A DNA stretch of 64,000 nucleotides from Cyathus striatus (lineage: Eukaryota > Basidiomycota > Agaricomycetes > Agaricales > Nidulariaceae): assembly GCA_025738555.1 (NCBI GenBank), contig JAOVFP010000012.1, positions 1,178,001 to 1,242,000 on the forward strand. The letters run 5' to 3'. The position numbers and the translations under genes were made by a program. The notes below the pieces were generated by a model that saw only the letters and a program-made list of their open reading frames with translations, had not been told where the DNA came from and did no database searches. Each line of letters begins with the position of its first letter. The stretch's first letter is position 1. This document shows, one piece after another, positions 34,778 to 46,545 of the stretch.

Positions 34778-36482
34778 ATGCCAAATTCATCTTCAATGCT
34801 TCCACACATACCGGAGATACTTAAGCTGATATGTGAACAGCTTATATATGATAATAACTCTCTTTTTTCTCTTGCAAGAACATGTCGAATCTTTGAAGAA
34901 CCAGCACTCGACGTACTCTGGTTTGATCTTGATGGTTTCTATCATCTGGCAAAGTGTTTACCGTCGAACGTATGGGTAAAGGAGGAACATGATTATATGG
35001 AATATTTGGTGCGTAAACTTAGAAAAAATACAGAAGGATCAAGCTCAAGTTTAAACCTAGGTGCTTAGACATCCCTTATTATCATCTGATTGTTCACGAT
35101 TACTGCACTATGCGAGAAGGGTCCGACGCTTTACGTTTAGATTGGAAGGCCGTACACGACAAGTTCATACGACTGTATATCAAGGCCTGCAGGCTGCAAT
35201 GCAGGGCAGAAAACTGTTGCAAAATGTTCAAGAGCTGACATGGCACTGCGACAACTTGCCATTGGACGCTTTCCCCTTTATGCATATGTTTTTGGGGCCA
35301 CACCTGTCCAAAATTGCATACTTGTTTTCAGCGAAGTCTTTTGCACAATTATCCATGGTCCCTGCTCTATGTGAGCAATATCCATTGCTAGAAGCTCTTT
35401 GTATTTCGATTCACTGTAACAACAGTGCCTCCGTCAAGAGTCAAATGCAAGCTGTTAAATTGATATCTCAATCAATTTACATGTTGAATAACCTGAAGTC
35501 ATTGAAAGTTCCAAACCTTACCTATTCCGCTCTCGTGAAGCTATCACAATTACCTTATTTGGAGAAGTTGAGAATCTTGGAATGCGAGCTTGACAGTGTT
35601 CCGTCTGGCATGTCAAAGGGTGGATTTCCCGTTCTAGGTTCTCTCGAAATTCTCAAATGTCTTACAGCCTCAGACTGTATTTCCGTGCTTATACTCATGG
35701 ACCATTCACCATTACACTTCACGTGCCTAGGTTTTCATGAAGTAGAAACACGTTCATCTTGGGAGAAGATATTCCTTACATTAAACCGACATTGCCGTCA
35801 TGACACTCTTAAGAACCTCACCTGCTGGGATGGGGATGGGCGCGACATAGATATTATTCTTACATCTGCTCGCACAGATATGATCACACATGAAAACATA
35901 AAATCTCTTCTGGTTTTCCGCAACCTTATTGAACTCAATGCCGCGTTTAGTAGAGGAATATACCTCTCTGATCCTGCTTTCATAAAGGAAATGGCGGTCT
36001 CTTGGAAGTTGCTTCAAAGCTTGAAGCTTAAAGTGATGTACTCTTCTCGAAATGGTGAATCATCAAAAATCTCTCTTTTGGATTTGTCACCTCTTGCAGA
36101 GAACTGCCATAATCTTCAAACCCTCGCCCTTCCATTTGACTCAACTATCCTTCCAGAGCTTGACCGGAATCAAATCCCATGGAATAATGTATACACGACA
36201 AAGCTCTCAGAATTGTTTGTCGGGGACTCACCAATTAACAATCCTGCCCTTGTTGCTGCCACGCTATCTGGTATATTCCCCTCTTTGGAACATATATGTA
36301 CAATTGAAGAAGAAGAGGTGGAAATTGAAGAACTCATGGGGCCTAGGCACAGATCATGGAAGCAAACCGAGGAATTGGTGAAGATGTTCTCTGTCGTCAG
36401 GAATCAGGAACAGTCATATGCCAGATCTCAATGTTCTTGTACCGCCGAAGTCATTTCTCCTGCTGATACTCAATGTATATAA
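34778..36482 (+). CDS. Tandem F-box-like family copy 7
   Basis: Exon 1 34778-35008, intron 35009-35060 (52 nt), exon 2 35061-36482, 550 residues. Exon 1: HIPEILKLICEQL, LFSLARTCRIFEEPALDVLW, FYHLAKCLPSNVW. Exon 2: CSRLLHYARRVRRF, MFLGPHLSKIAYLF, NNLKSLKVPNLTYSALVKLS, and a C-terminus with CSCTAEV that resembles the CSCGDEV end of copy 8. Copies 7 and 8 therefore form a second close pair. Only about 330 bp separate it from copy 6, and the recurrent spacer is missing here. No lesion seen. Confidence 0.9.
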
Positions 36483-36595
36483 GATATTATATTTTAATGA
36501 TCGGTTTCTAGGCTCTGAGTAATACTTCGAAGTTAGCTCAAGAGAGAGAGAGCTTGGAGAGAGCGATACCGTGACCTCGGCTCTAATGTTTGATG

Positions 36596-36614
36596 TGTTT
36601 GGTAGAGCCAAACA
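36596..36614 (+). promoter_or_regulatory. Shortened palindrome upstream of copy 8
   Basis: TGTTTGG and CCAAACA arms are perfect, but the spacer is only 5 bases (TAGAG), 112 bp before the ATG. A GA-rich stretch lies just upstream at 36541-36565. Confidence 0.45.
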
Positions 36615-36707
36615 AACTTTTCACGCAAATGGGTTTGATTTATCTGTTTTGTCACTTACTTTCTCTGATCTCGACTTGTTGAATCACATCGCGCTCGCGT
36701 TTCTTTC

Positions 36708-38413
36708 ATGTCTTCGTGCTCATCGCTTCCACACATACCGGAGATTCTTAGACTGATATGTGAATACCTTTCACCTGAAAAGAAGAATCTAGCTTCTCTC
36801 GCAAGAACATGCAAAATGTTTGAAGAACCAGCTCTTGATGTTCTTTGGTTCGAGCTCGATAGGTTCTATCCACTAGCGAAGTGCTTACCATCTAATGTGT
36901 GGACCGAAGAAGATCATGATGATAATAAGGAATATTTAGTGCGTTAAATTATGCGAAAATTCAGCAAAGAACAATTAAGGCTAATCAGCTGTAGGTGCTT
37001 AAACGTCCTTTATTGTCGACGGACTGTTTGCGATTTTCGCACTATGCCAAAAGGATTCAGCATTTTTCGAGCGAATTTGAAAGCACCTTTGACCAGCTGG
37101 TTCATAAGACCATATACGAAGGCTTGCAAGTTGCTACACAGGGTGGAAAGATTTTGCCGAATGTACAACATTTAACGTGGAATGGCGGAGACGATGCTTT
37201 TCCTTTTATCCACATGTTTTTGGGCCCTCGAATAACCAAGATCAAATACATGTTCTCGGCGAAGTCCTCTGCTCAAATTTCGATGGTTCCTGCTCTATGT
37301 GAGCAGTATCCTTTTCTGGAAACTGTCGAGTTTTCGATACACCTTGACGGCGCGTCTGTAAAGAGTGAAAGGAGGGCTATTGAACTGATTTCCCACTCAG
37401 TTTACAAATGGAAAAACTTAAAGACGTTGAACATACCAAACCTTACATATTCTGCACTCTTGAAGATATCACAGTTACCTCACTTGGAGACGTTAGGGAT
37501 CATGGAATGCGATCTCGGTGCTGTCCCAACCAGAACTATCAAGGGTGGATTTCCAATGTTATCTTCTCTTGTAATTCAGGGATGCCAAACCGTCTCAGAC
37601 TGTATTTTGGTACTGACACTCATGGATTGTTCACCATTGAGCGACTTGCAAGTGGTACTCACTGGTGTTGAGACATATACATCCTGGGAAAGAGTTTTTC
37701 TCGCTATCAACCAACACTGCTGTCATGATACCCTCATAGATCTTTCATGCTGGGATGGAGATCAACGCGATAAAGTAATACTCGCTTCAGACCGTGCCGA
37801 AATGGTGAAGTACGAAGACGTACGTCCGCTCCTAGTTTTTTATAACCTTAAGGAGCTCGACATTGGATTTGCTAGAGGATTTTATATATCTGATCCAGAG
37901 ATGATAAAAGAAATGGTGACCTGCTGGGAGCAAATTCGACGTTTGAAGATCGAATTGCTTCACTTTTCTCGAGGCCGTGAACCATCGAAAATCACGCTTC
38001 TTGATCTCCTTCCCCTCGCGGAAAATTGCCCAAAACTTCTCTCACTGGGCTTGCCATTTGATGCAACTTCCCCCCCGGAGATTTGCATTGAATATTCTCC
38101 CTGGGAAGAAGTTTGTGAGACAAGACTCTCCGAATTATATGTTGGAGACTCGCCAATTAGGAATCCCACTCTTGTTGCAGCTACTCTGTCTGGCATATTC
38201 CCTAATTTGAAATCCTTAATGACCGTTGAAGACCTAGAATTTCAGAATGATCCTACTACAAATCTGACAGGAGCCAATCATAGGGCGTGGAAGCAAGCAG
38301 AGGAGCTGTTGAAGGTATTCGCTGCTGTCAGAAAACAAGAACGGAGATATGCCAAAGTTCACTGCTCTTGCGGTGACGAAGTCGATCCTTCTGCAGATAC
38401 CTTATTTATATAG
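36708..38413 (+). CDS. Tandem F-box-like family copy 8
   Basis: Exon 1 36708-36938, intron 36939-36994 (GTGCGT...TGTAG, 56 nt), exon 2 36995-38413, 549 residues. F-box-like part IPEILRLICEYL, LASLARTCKMFEEPALDVLW, FYPLAKCLPSNVW. Exon 2 starts VLKRPLLSTDCLRFSHYAKRI and contains MFLGPRITKIKYMFSAKSSAQ, very like copy 7 at the same place. Its C-terminus CSCGDEVDPSADT is shared in part with copy 7. Full reading frame. Function by family: putative F-box/LRR-type substrate adaptor. Confidence 0.9.
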
Positions 38414-38862
38414 GAGATTTTACTACAATGGATGGATTATTTAATGGAAGATTGAGGCCAAAACCAATTCACAAGATAAATCTGCGGCAAGAAATCTGGT
38501 TTGGTGGGTTATTAAGCAAGTAGGATTGTTCAACTGCGAAGCGGATAACTACCACAGAAGTTGATTTTATGACATGCTAATAATCATACCACGGCGCTAA
38601 AAAAAAACGAACACCTTACTCACTGTGATTTCACGGCAAGTATTTATATGCCTTTAGGTTTGTTAACGAGACACTAGAAGACGAACAGATGCTTATCGTG
38701 ATTTCACGGCTTCGGTCGATAATCTGATTCATTGGAAAACCATGAAGTTGCCTGTATGTAAGTGCATGTATGTATTTATGTACGTTAGGATTTGGGAAGT
38801 CCCCAAATCGATTCCAACTGTTTCGGCCAACTTCTCTTTATCGCCGTGCACTGGACTTTTTC

Positions 38863-40547
38863 ATGTCTTCTACCTTAACAGTTCTTCAAATACCCGAGAT
38901 ACTAAGACAGATATGCGAATGTCTGATGTACTTCGAGAAGCCTACTCTAGCTTCTCTTGCAAGGACATGTAGGATGTTTGAAGAACCAGCATTGGATGTA
39001 CTCTGGCATTCGCTTAATGGGTTCTACCCACTGGCGAAGTGCTTGCCGTCCAACGTGTGGGATGAAAAGGAAGATGGTTCTGGGAAATATGTGGTATGTG
39101 TGAACTACTGTAGTGGTAGAATACACTATCTGGCGGAAAATGTCTAATCAAATCATAGGAACTTACACAACCCTTGAACCCGATAGACTGTTCGCGACTT
39201 CTGCACCATGCCAGGAGAGTACGGTGCTTCGTGGCCGGCCGCTGGTTCCATGGTCCTAGAAATAAACAACGGGTTGATGTCAGCATATATCAAGCCTTAC
39301 AAGTTGTAATGCACAACACAACACTCTTACCAAATGTTCAGGAGATCATGTGGAAATGCGGAACTTCGGACTTGGATATTTCACCTTTTATCCAAATGTT
39401 TTTGGGCCCAAACCTAACGGAAATTGATTTCAGTTTTTCACCACTGTCCTCTGTTGAGCTTACGGTGGTCCTAGTTTTACGAGAACATTATCCTTTATTG
39501 GAAAATGTGACGTTTTCGTATTCCGTGCAAGACGCCTCCAATCTAAGCATTGACAGCCAAAGACAAGTGACCAAGCTGATCTCTAGCTCAGTCTACCGGT
39601 GGAAAAACCTCAAATCGTTGTTTGTGCCAGATCTCACTTATCCTGCCCTGGTAGAAATATCGCGATTGCCACATTTGCGCGGATTGACATTCGACCGCCA
39701 GCGACTTGGCGATGTCAAGCCCGACATAATGGAAGGTGGTTTTCCGGCCCTCACTTATATCGAAATGGATGGATACGACAGCATCATGGATTTTATTCCG
39801 TTGCTAAACCTCATGGATCGCTCGCCAGTACGCAACATATTAGTGAATATCGACAAGGTAGAAACATCTTCGTCTTGGGAAAAAGTGTTCTTCGCTATAA
39901 ACCAACACTGTTGTCACGATACCCTCTCGAGTTTATATTACCGGGATGGATGCAGAGATCACGGTAGAGATTTTATTACTCGAACTCGCGACGAAATGGT
40001 CAAGTCAAAAGTCTTTAAACCACTTCTAGATTTCCCTAATCTTAGTCAGATAACCATTACGGCTACGGGGGGATTGGACTTCGCTGATCCTATCATGGCA
40101 AAGGAAATGGCGGGCAGTTGGAAAAAAGCTGAATATCTGGAACTGCAAACTCTGCTGTTCAACGGAACTAATTCACCATCAAAAATCAGTCTTCTTGACT
40201 TAATTCCCTTTGCAGAAAATTGTCCAAAGCTTGCGCGGCTTGGCCTTCCATTGGATGCAAGTGATCCTCCGCAGCTTAATGAGGAATATTTACCTTGTAG
40301 AGAGGCACAGGAGTCGGAACTGTCACAGTTACTAGTTGGAAATTCACCCATCAAGAATCCCACCCTCGTTGCTGCTACTTTGTCGGGAATATTCCCCGCA
40401 TTGAAGCATATAAGAACAATAGAAGTGCATGCAGATGGGACAAACCACAAGGCATGGAAACAGGTCGAGGAGCTGATGGAAGTGTTCCGTGCAGTTAGGA
40501 AGCAAGAACGATCATGGAAAGTGAAGTGTCAGTCCGACACTACTTAA
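38863..40547 (+). CDS. Tandem F-box-like family copy 9, last of the array
   Basis: Exon 1 38863-39093, intron 39094-39158 (65 nt, GTATGT...ATAG, the longest of the set), exon 2 39159-40547, 539 residues. I use ATG 38863 rather than the in-frame ATG at 38770, because MSSTLTVLQIPEIL aligns with the sister starts. It is the most diverged intact copy: the middle reads LMDRSPVRNILVNIDKVETS, and the C-terminus ends at FRAVRKQERSW without an acidic tail. A weak version of the palindrome lies at about 38657-38688. It stays in frame throughout. Confidence 0.88.
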
Positions 40548-43131
40548 TCTAGGCATTACTAGTTGCCGCTACCATTCATGATTTCGATAACTTACACGAG
40601 TCATGTACTGCAATTATGCACATTAACAAGATCTTGGCTTCGCATAATTATACTGGTCGATATCATAACAGCCAATTCTATGAGATTTGAGAAAGTAGAT
40701 TTCAAAGAGAGTTGCGAAAGGATTAACAGCTGGTCTAATACAAGCTCTATGCATCGGTTTACTGAGATTACTGCTGAGACAGTGTCCTAGCGACTATCAG
40801 TGCTCATCTTAGAGCCTTAGACATGTCTGTAAGTGATATTTATCGGATCTTCGGTGAACACGGAATACGTTTCGTCGTGGTCAATGAAAAAGTTTGGGCG
40901 AATCAAAGGTGGCCACTACCTCTTCGCACCACCGGTTTGTTGTGATAGAACGCAGCTGATTATAGTCACCATAATCAGTCTTTTACAGATTTTATTGTTC
41001 TAAGTATGAATGGTGTTGTTTATTGTTTCTTATTCGAATTCGTCCATTACTCACATGTCAGTAAATTACATGTAGTACAATGATGTACATTGACAGGATC
41101 TGGGATTCAGATACTTATAATAATATAACAATCGGCTCTGTGGGTCTTTCCAAGAAAGTAAACATCAGAAAGAGGAGTCGTGAAAGAGTTACTAACTAAG
41201 AGTGGGCGTTCACACCATTAAAAGAAATATTAAGTCCAATCCAAATGGGTCGAAAGGAAAACTTTGACAAAGTCCTATACGTTGGTTCATTGCTGAGACC
41301 GTCCTAGTGATCATTTATAGCGGTGCTTATTGACAGATGGTAAGGAAGCAGTGCCAATACCGCCACAATCACTTCAGGTCGGCGTACTCTGCTGTCAGAA
41401 AATAAGTCGCCAATAGGACTTCTAGTGACACTGTTTAAGAAGTATATACTTCGAAGGTATATGTAACGCAAATGAACTCGCTTCTCTTCGTATACAATTG
41501 AATACCCCTTGAAAGCGAGATACTTTGATATTTTCAGTAGGGTACCGCAGTTCGATTGTTCGAATTCGAACCTGAATATTATATATATTCTTTTAATAGT
41601 CATGAAAATAGGCTTATTTTCAGATGATATTCATCCGCACATTTGCGATTCGAATGTTTATTGTGCCTATAAAACTTTGATCTTATTGATTGTGGCATCA
41701 CTTTGACAGGTCAGCGTACTCTGCTGTCGGAAACAGAGCCGCTGGAACTTCAGGGCACCGCAACTACTCGATAAAAGTGTTTGAGCGGCTTTTATCGTCC
41801 GTCCTATATAAAAAGTAAGCGGTATGGTGTTTCACTCGCACTCACTGGGAGAGCCTTCGGGATGTCGGAAAGACTCCCGGTGGATAATACCGCTGACGGT
41901 CAAGTCAGGAAAGAAATCGCCGTCGGAATTCGGAGTATATTGCTCTTACAAGTATTTTGTTGCGGTAATTTTGTGTAAGCAACGTTGGGGGATGATACCT
42001 AGTGGGTGAGCGGCTGATCTGGGTCTTCGGTGAACTCAGTATTTGCTGCTACACAGGCAGGTGGTTGTTATATTGAGTCATTCACGATGCCATGGAAGGG
42101 TGACAGTGCACTTGACTGGCTCTCTGTGGTGCTTGTCGTCCTATATAAAGAAATTCGTTTCACCTGGAGTCATTTCACACGTCGGGATACCCTTTAAATC
42201 CTGAGTAAGGTCGGACAAGAAAACTCCGACCTTAAAATGGTGCTGACGATCAGTAAGGATGGAATGTAAGAAGAGTATATATCGCCGAACAAGCTGAATT
42301 TGATTGTGCGGAAGATGTCCCGCTGGTTGTGGGATTAGGAAATGTAGATGACTATTGTTTGGTCAGATATAGATACCACCGGACTCTGTAATGATATTGA
42401 TACTTCGAAAGGGGCGTCGATTGTACATGTACAGCTATACGTTGATGAAGATGGTAGTCATACTCTATGATAATGATACGATAGCAGGCGACGTGGAAGT
42501 ACGACGTTGTAGTGACGTATAAGAATGCGGACTAAGGTGGAAGGTTATTGAACACTGCCTTGAAGAGGCAATGAATGAGGAGTAGGTGGCATGGGTAGCG
42601 GAGTAGCAACGGTGTGTTGAACGAGAATAATGGGTAGGCTACATTAGTTGTTCAATGGAGGATAGTTACCCGCAATACAATAGTAAAATGGGCGCAAGTA
42701 ACAAAGAAGGGAATTCAGAGTGAGGATGTCGGGAACGAGCGGAGTTGTGGAAGCTGCCTGCGGCTTCTGATTTCTTTATCAACCAAGCTACAGCGCATCG
42801 AGTGTTCCCCTTCTCCTCCCCTCCTACCACCGTCCAGTCCCCTAGCCCACCCCACCAGCAGCAAAGTACTGGCACAAATCTATTCCCATCGGCAGACGTA
42901 GCACATTCTAGCAGCTTCGAGAATCGGGCGTATTCTGCTTACCAAACAAAGCCACAGGCCTCTAATACCGTTTGACCAGTGACCATCCCCGACTTTCCAA
43001 TTCTGTAAGCACACTTGCAACTCTTCCCCCAACCACCGCCATCCACTTCTTTTCTTACCAATACCACTATCTAGCTTATTCACCCTTCTACTATTAGTTT
43101 TGATTTTTAATACGACCAACGCTACTCCGCT
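40548..43131. other. Gap with degenerate short repeats
   Basis: No gene supported. Several short segments recur imperfectly: GCTGAGAC-GTCCTAG near 40770 and 41295; GCGTACTCTGCTGTC at about 41382 and 41712; CGTCCTATATAAA near 41800 and 42135; CTTCGGTGAAC near 40850 and 42030. This suggests decayed tandem or dispersed repeats. The TATATAAA strings are not tied to any open frame. The last 300 bases before 43132 are pyrimidine-rich and probably form the leader of the RING gene. Confidence 0.45.
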
Positions 43132-46100
43132 ATGGAGCACCATCGTAACCACTTCTTGAACTTTTTGTTTGGGGGATCGTCGTCTACCCGCCCCCAGCGC
43201 GATACCGAGGTCGAGGTTGAGCTAGAGACCGATAACGAAATGCAGGATATGCCGCCTTTGGAGCCTATTGACGTTGACACCTCACATCACCCACATCAGG
43301 ATGTGGATATGGCCCCGCCTGAAAGCGTGCACCCACCTGCGCCACGGGACCTCCGAGCAAGGGTAGAAGAGATCCCAGATGAAGAAGCTGATGATCCAGT
43401 TCCTCCCCCACCATCGTCGTCTTCGACCAGCTCAGCCTATACTACAGCCTTTGCTACGCCTATCCCAAGCCCGTCTACACTCCATATGCCTGGGTTTCAG
43501 AGGTCGAGCACTCGTCGTTCTAGGATGGACGAGGATGATGATCATGAGCGGGACCGTAGGCACCCGTCCGAACGTGTTGGCTCTGCCGCCGAGGCGCTAA
43601 GGAATGCCGTGGAGGGTGAAATGCGTCGTGCTGCTGATGCTGGTGCTGGTGCTGGGGGGGATAATGATAACAGTCAGGATGGATCTTCGTCTTTTTCGAG
43701 TGGTGTTGCTGATCAGATTTCTATACATCCTACTCAAAATCTATCTGAAAACCATCAACAACAACCTCAACAACAATCACAACAATCACAACCTCAACAA
43801 CCCGCGGTGGTGGTTTTGCCGCGCGCTGTGACGGTCATGTTACCTGCTACTATTGTGCCGGCTTTTGTACCTGGTACGGGGATTCGTCCGGTTGTGGTTC
43901 TTGATGCCACTACTCCCCCTCAAAATGTGACTCCTGCTCCTTCTCAAAACGCGACACCTCCACAAACGACATCTGCTGTTCCTCAAAATACGACGCCTGG
44001 TAAGTAACCCTTTCTCTTGTCTGAATTGTATTACTAATAATTGAATGATAGTTGCAGATAATTCAGGAACATCAGGACCATTCAGGTTCTATAGACATCT
44101 TCCGCCACATGGCGTCGGGCTGGGCATTTCTACGCCTAACGCTATCGCATCTTCGAGTAATATACCTCATGCTCCTTCTGCTCCTTCACAAGCGCCTGCT
44201 GCTCCTGCTCCTCCTACATCTGCGCCTAATTCGCCTCCTCAACCACAACAACAAGGAGGAAACGTGGAAGATATGCATGCTCAGCTCGCGGAAGCTGCCG
44301 CTCGAATCGTGAGCAATCTCTTTGGAGGGATTGCTGTTCAGATTGAATTGGGTCCTCCTCGGCCTGCGCATGATCAGCCTGCGCCTGTTAATCCTCCCGC
44401 CGGTGCCCCACCAGCACCGGCTCCGGCAGCAGCTGCTGCTGCAGGCGGTAATCCACCCGCACCCGCTCCTGCTACCGATGAGCCTCCCCTAGCCGAACCG
44501 AACCCAGCACAACGTCCCATTACGATACTTCCGCAGCTCCTAGCAAGGCTGGCGGCTGCTTCGCAGGCTAGTATGGGAATGGGCATTCCCTTCTTTATAC
44601 CACTGCCATTTGGGCAGATGGATAGGGAGACAAATGATCCGGAGCGTGCTAAGAGGTTTATTAGAGGTCTTGAGGAGGTTCCTGAGGGCCTTGTGAGGAG
44701 GCTTGAGAGGGTTGGGAAGTTGAATGAGGAGGGTGAGGGTGGATGTGGGGATGGTGGATGTGCTGTTTGTTGGGATCAATTGTTGGATGATGAGGATGGG
44801 GTTGAGCATGAAGAAGGGGAACATGAGGAACAGGACCATGGGGAAGAAGAAGAGGAGCATAGTGATAATGATAAAATGGAAAAGGAAAAGGAGGAAGATG
44901 CGCCCCTCCCGAAGATTGTTGCGCTGCCTTGTGCGCATGTGTTCCATTCTAGGTGTCTTATTCCGTGGTTCTCCAAGCCTAGGCAGACGACGTGTCCGAC
45001 GTGTAGGTTTAATATTGACCCCGAGGGACTTATGAAGCGTACGCCGCCGCAGCCTGTGGAGGAGGAAGAGGTTCCTACGGAGCCTAGTACGCCTGTTGCT
45101 GAGGGTGCGCCTGGTCTTGGTATGTTTTTTTTTTTTTTCGTTTAGATAAGGAAGGATGCTGATGTTTTGTTATAGAACATGGCGAACTTCCGCAGAATGC
45201 GAACGCGGGTGCTGCAGCTGGTACCGGTGCGACGCAGCTTCCTGGACCCGGGAGAGAGTTCTTCTCTCTTGGATTTGGGTTTGATGTTATCATTGCGAAT
45301 GGACCGCCTCCTCCTAATTTGGGTGCGGGAGGGAATGGTGGGGGTGTGAATATGGTGTTTAGTTTGGGACCGGATGGGAGGATTGTTAGTGTCCCTCCTC
45401 CCCCTCAGCGGGATCAGGGTCAGGGTCAACAGCCAGCTCAGAATCAGAATGAGCAGCTGGAGGAGGGGGAGCATGAGGAGGAGATGCGTGATGTTGATGG
45501 GGATGGGAATGCGCAGGAGGAGCGGGAGGGGATTGATGAGTATGAGGTTTTGGAGAGGTTTTTGAATGTTATTCGGGGTGGGAGAGGGAGGGCTACAGGT
45601 GGTGCTGCGACTCAGCCTGCTGGGAATGCGGCTCCTGCTCCTCCTGCCCCTGCCCCTGCTCCTGCACCTCAACCTCAACCTCAGCCCCAACCTCAAGTGC
45701 AACCTCAGCCACCTCAACCTCAAGCAGCCCCCACCCCCCGTCGTCCACGCGTTGGCGTGTTGAATGGTGGATTCTCGATGCCCTTTGGGGGGCCGGGGAT
45801 TCAAGTTGCGACTGGTGCTGGGAGGACTATGAGTGAGGCTATTGGGGCGCTGTTTGGGAATTTGACGCCTGCTGGTCCGTTGTTTGCTAGGAGAGATGAA
45901 CAGCCTCAACAGCCTCAACAGCCTCAACAGGAACAGGGACAACAGCAAGAAATGAGGGAGGAGGTTGCTCAGCCACCTCAACCTCAGCCACTCCCCCAGC
46001 CCCAGGAAGCTCCTGCTCCTGCTCCCACTGATAATGCCAATGCCAATCCAGAGGCAGGTACGAATACGCGTGAGGCGGCTGCCCGCCTCCGAAACCTCCG

Positions 46101-46545
46101 CAACATGTTTGGCGGATTCGATATCCCCCTTGGTCCCTTCGGTCCTCATCCCCGCTCACGCCCTGCACATAGCAAGAAAGCATGGACACTTCCACCCGCC
46201 CCTGGACCGACTCTACGTCAGCGCATCGAGCGCAAGGAGCGCGAAGCCGGTTTGAGGTGCAGCGAGATTAGTTGTGGTGTTGGGCCGTCTGATGATGATC
46301 CTGTTGTGGCGGATGCTGAGACTGCGATGCGGCAGTTGTCGATTTGTGAGTCTGGGGAGAATGGAAAGCCTGTTTGTGCGCATACGTTTCATTCGAGCTG
46401 TTTGGTTACGGCTGAACGGGTTGCGCTGGATGGGGAGGATGTGCCTGTTGTTGGTGAGAATGTGGAGGTTTGCTGTCCTGTTTGTAAAGGCGTTGGGTGT
46501 GTGTCGAGAAGGGATTGGGATGAGGGTGTTAGGGCTTTGCTGTAG
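43132..46545 (+). CDS. RING-H2 protein with second zinc domain, probable E3 ubiquitin ligase
   Basis: Three exons: 43132-43999, 44052-45119, 45176-46545 (introns 52 and 56 nt, both phase 1), 1101 residues. A RING-H2 domain lies at residues 526-607: C526/C529, then C583, H585, H588, C591 (CAHVFHSRC) and C604/C607 (CPTC). The first loop is expanded to over 50 residues and is almost wholly acidic. A second RING-like cluster at about 1007-1082 has CAHTFHSSC (C1046) and CCPVC (C1078-C1082) but an irregular start. The rest is low-complexity: P/Q/A-rich tracts and acidic patches. By family it would transfer ubiquitin from an E2. No membrane segment seen. An alternative acceptor for intron 1 lies 6 bases downstream (44057). 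Confidence 0.85.

Noticed and set aside
45142..46149. Open frame of 335 codons on the - strand
   Set aside because: Antisense shadow of the third exon of the RING gene, caused by its P/Q/G-rich low-complexity coding sequence.
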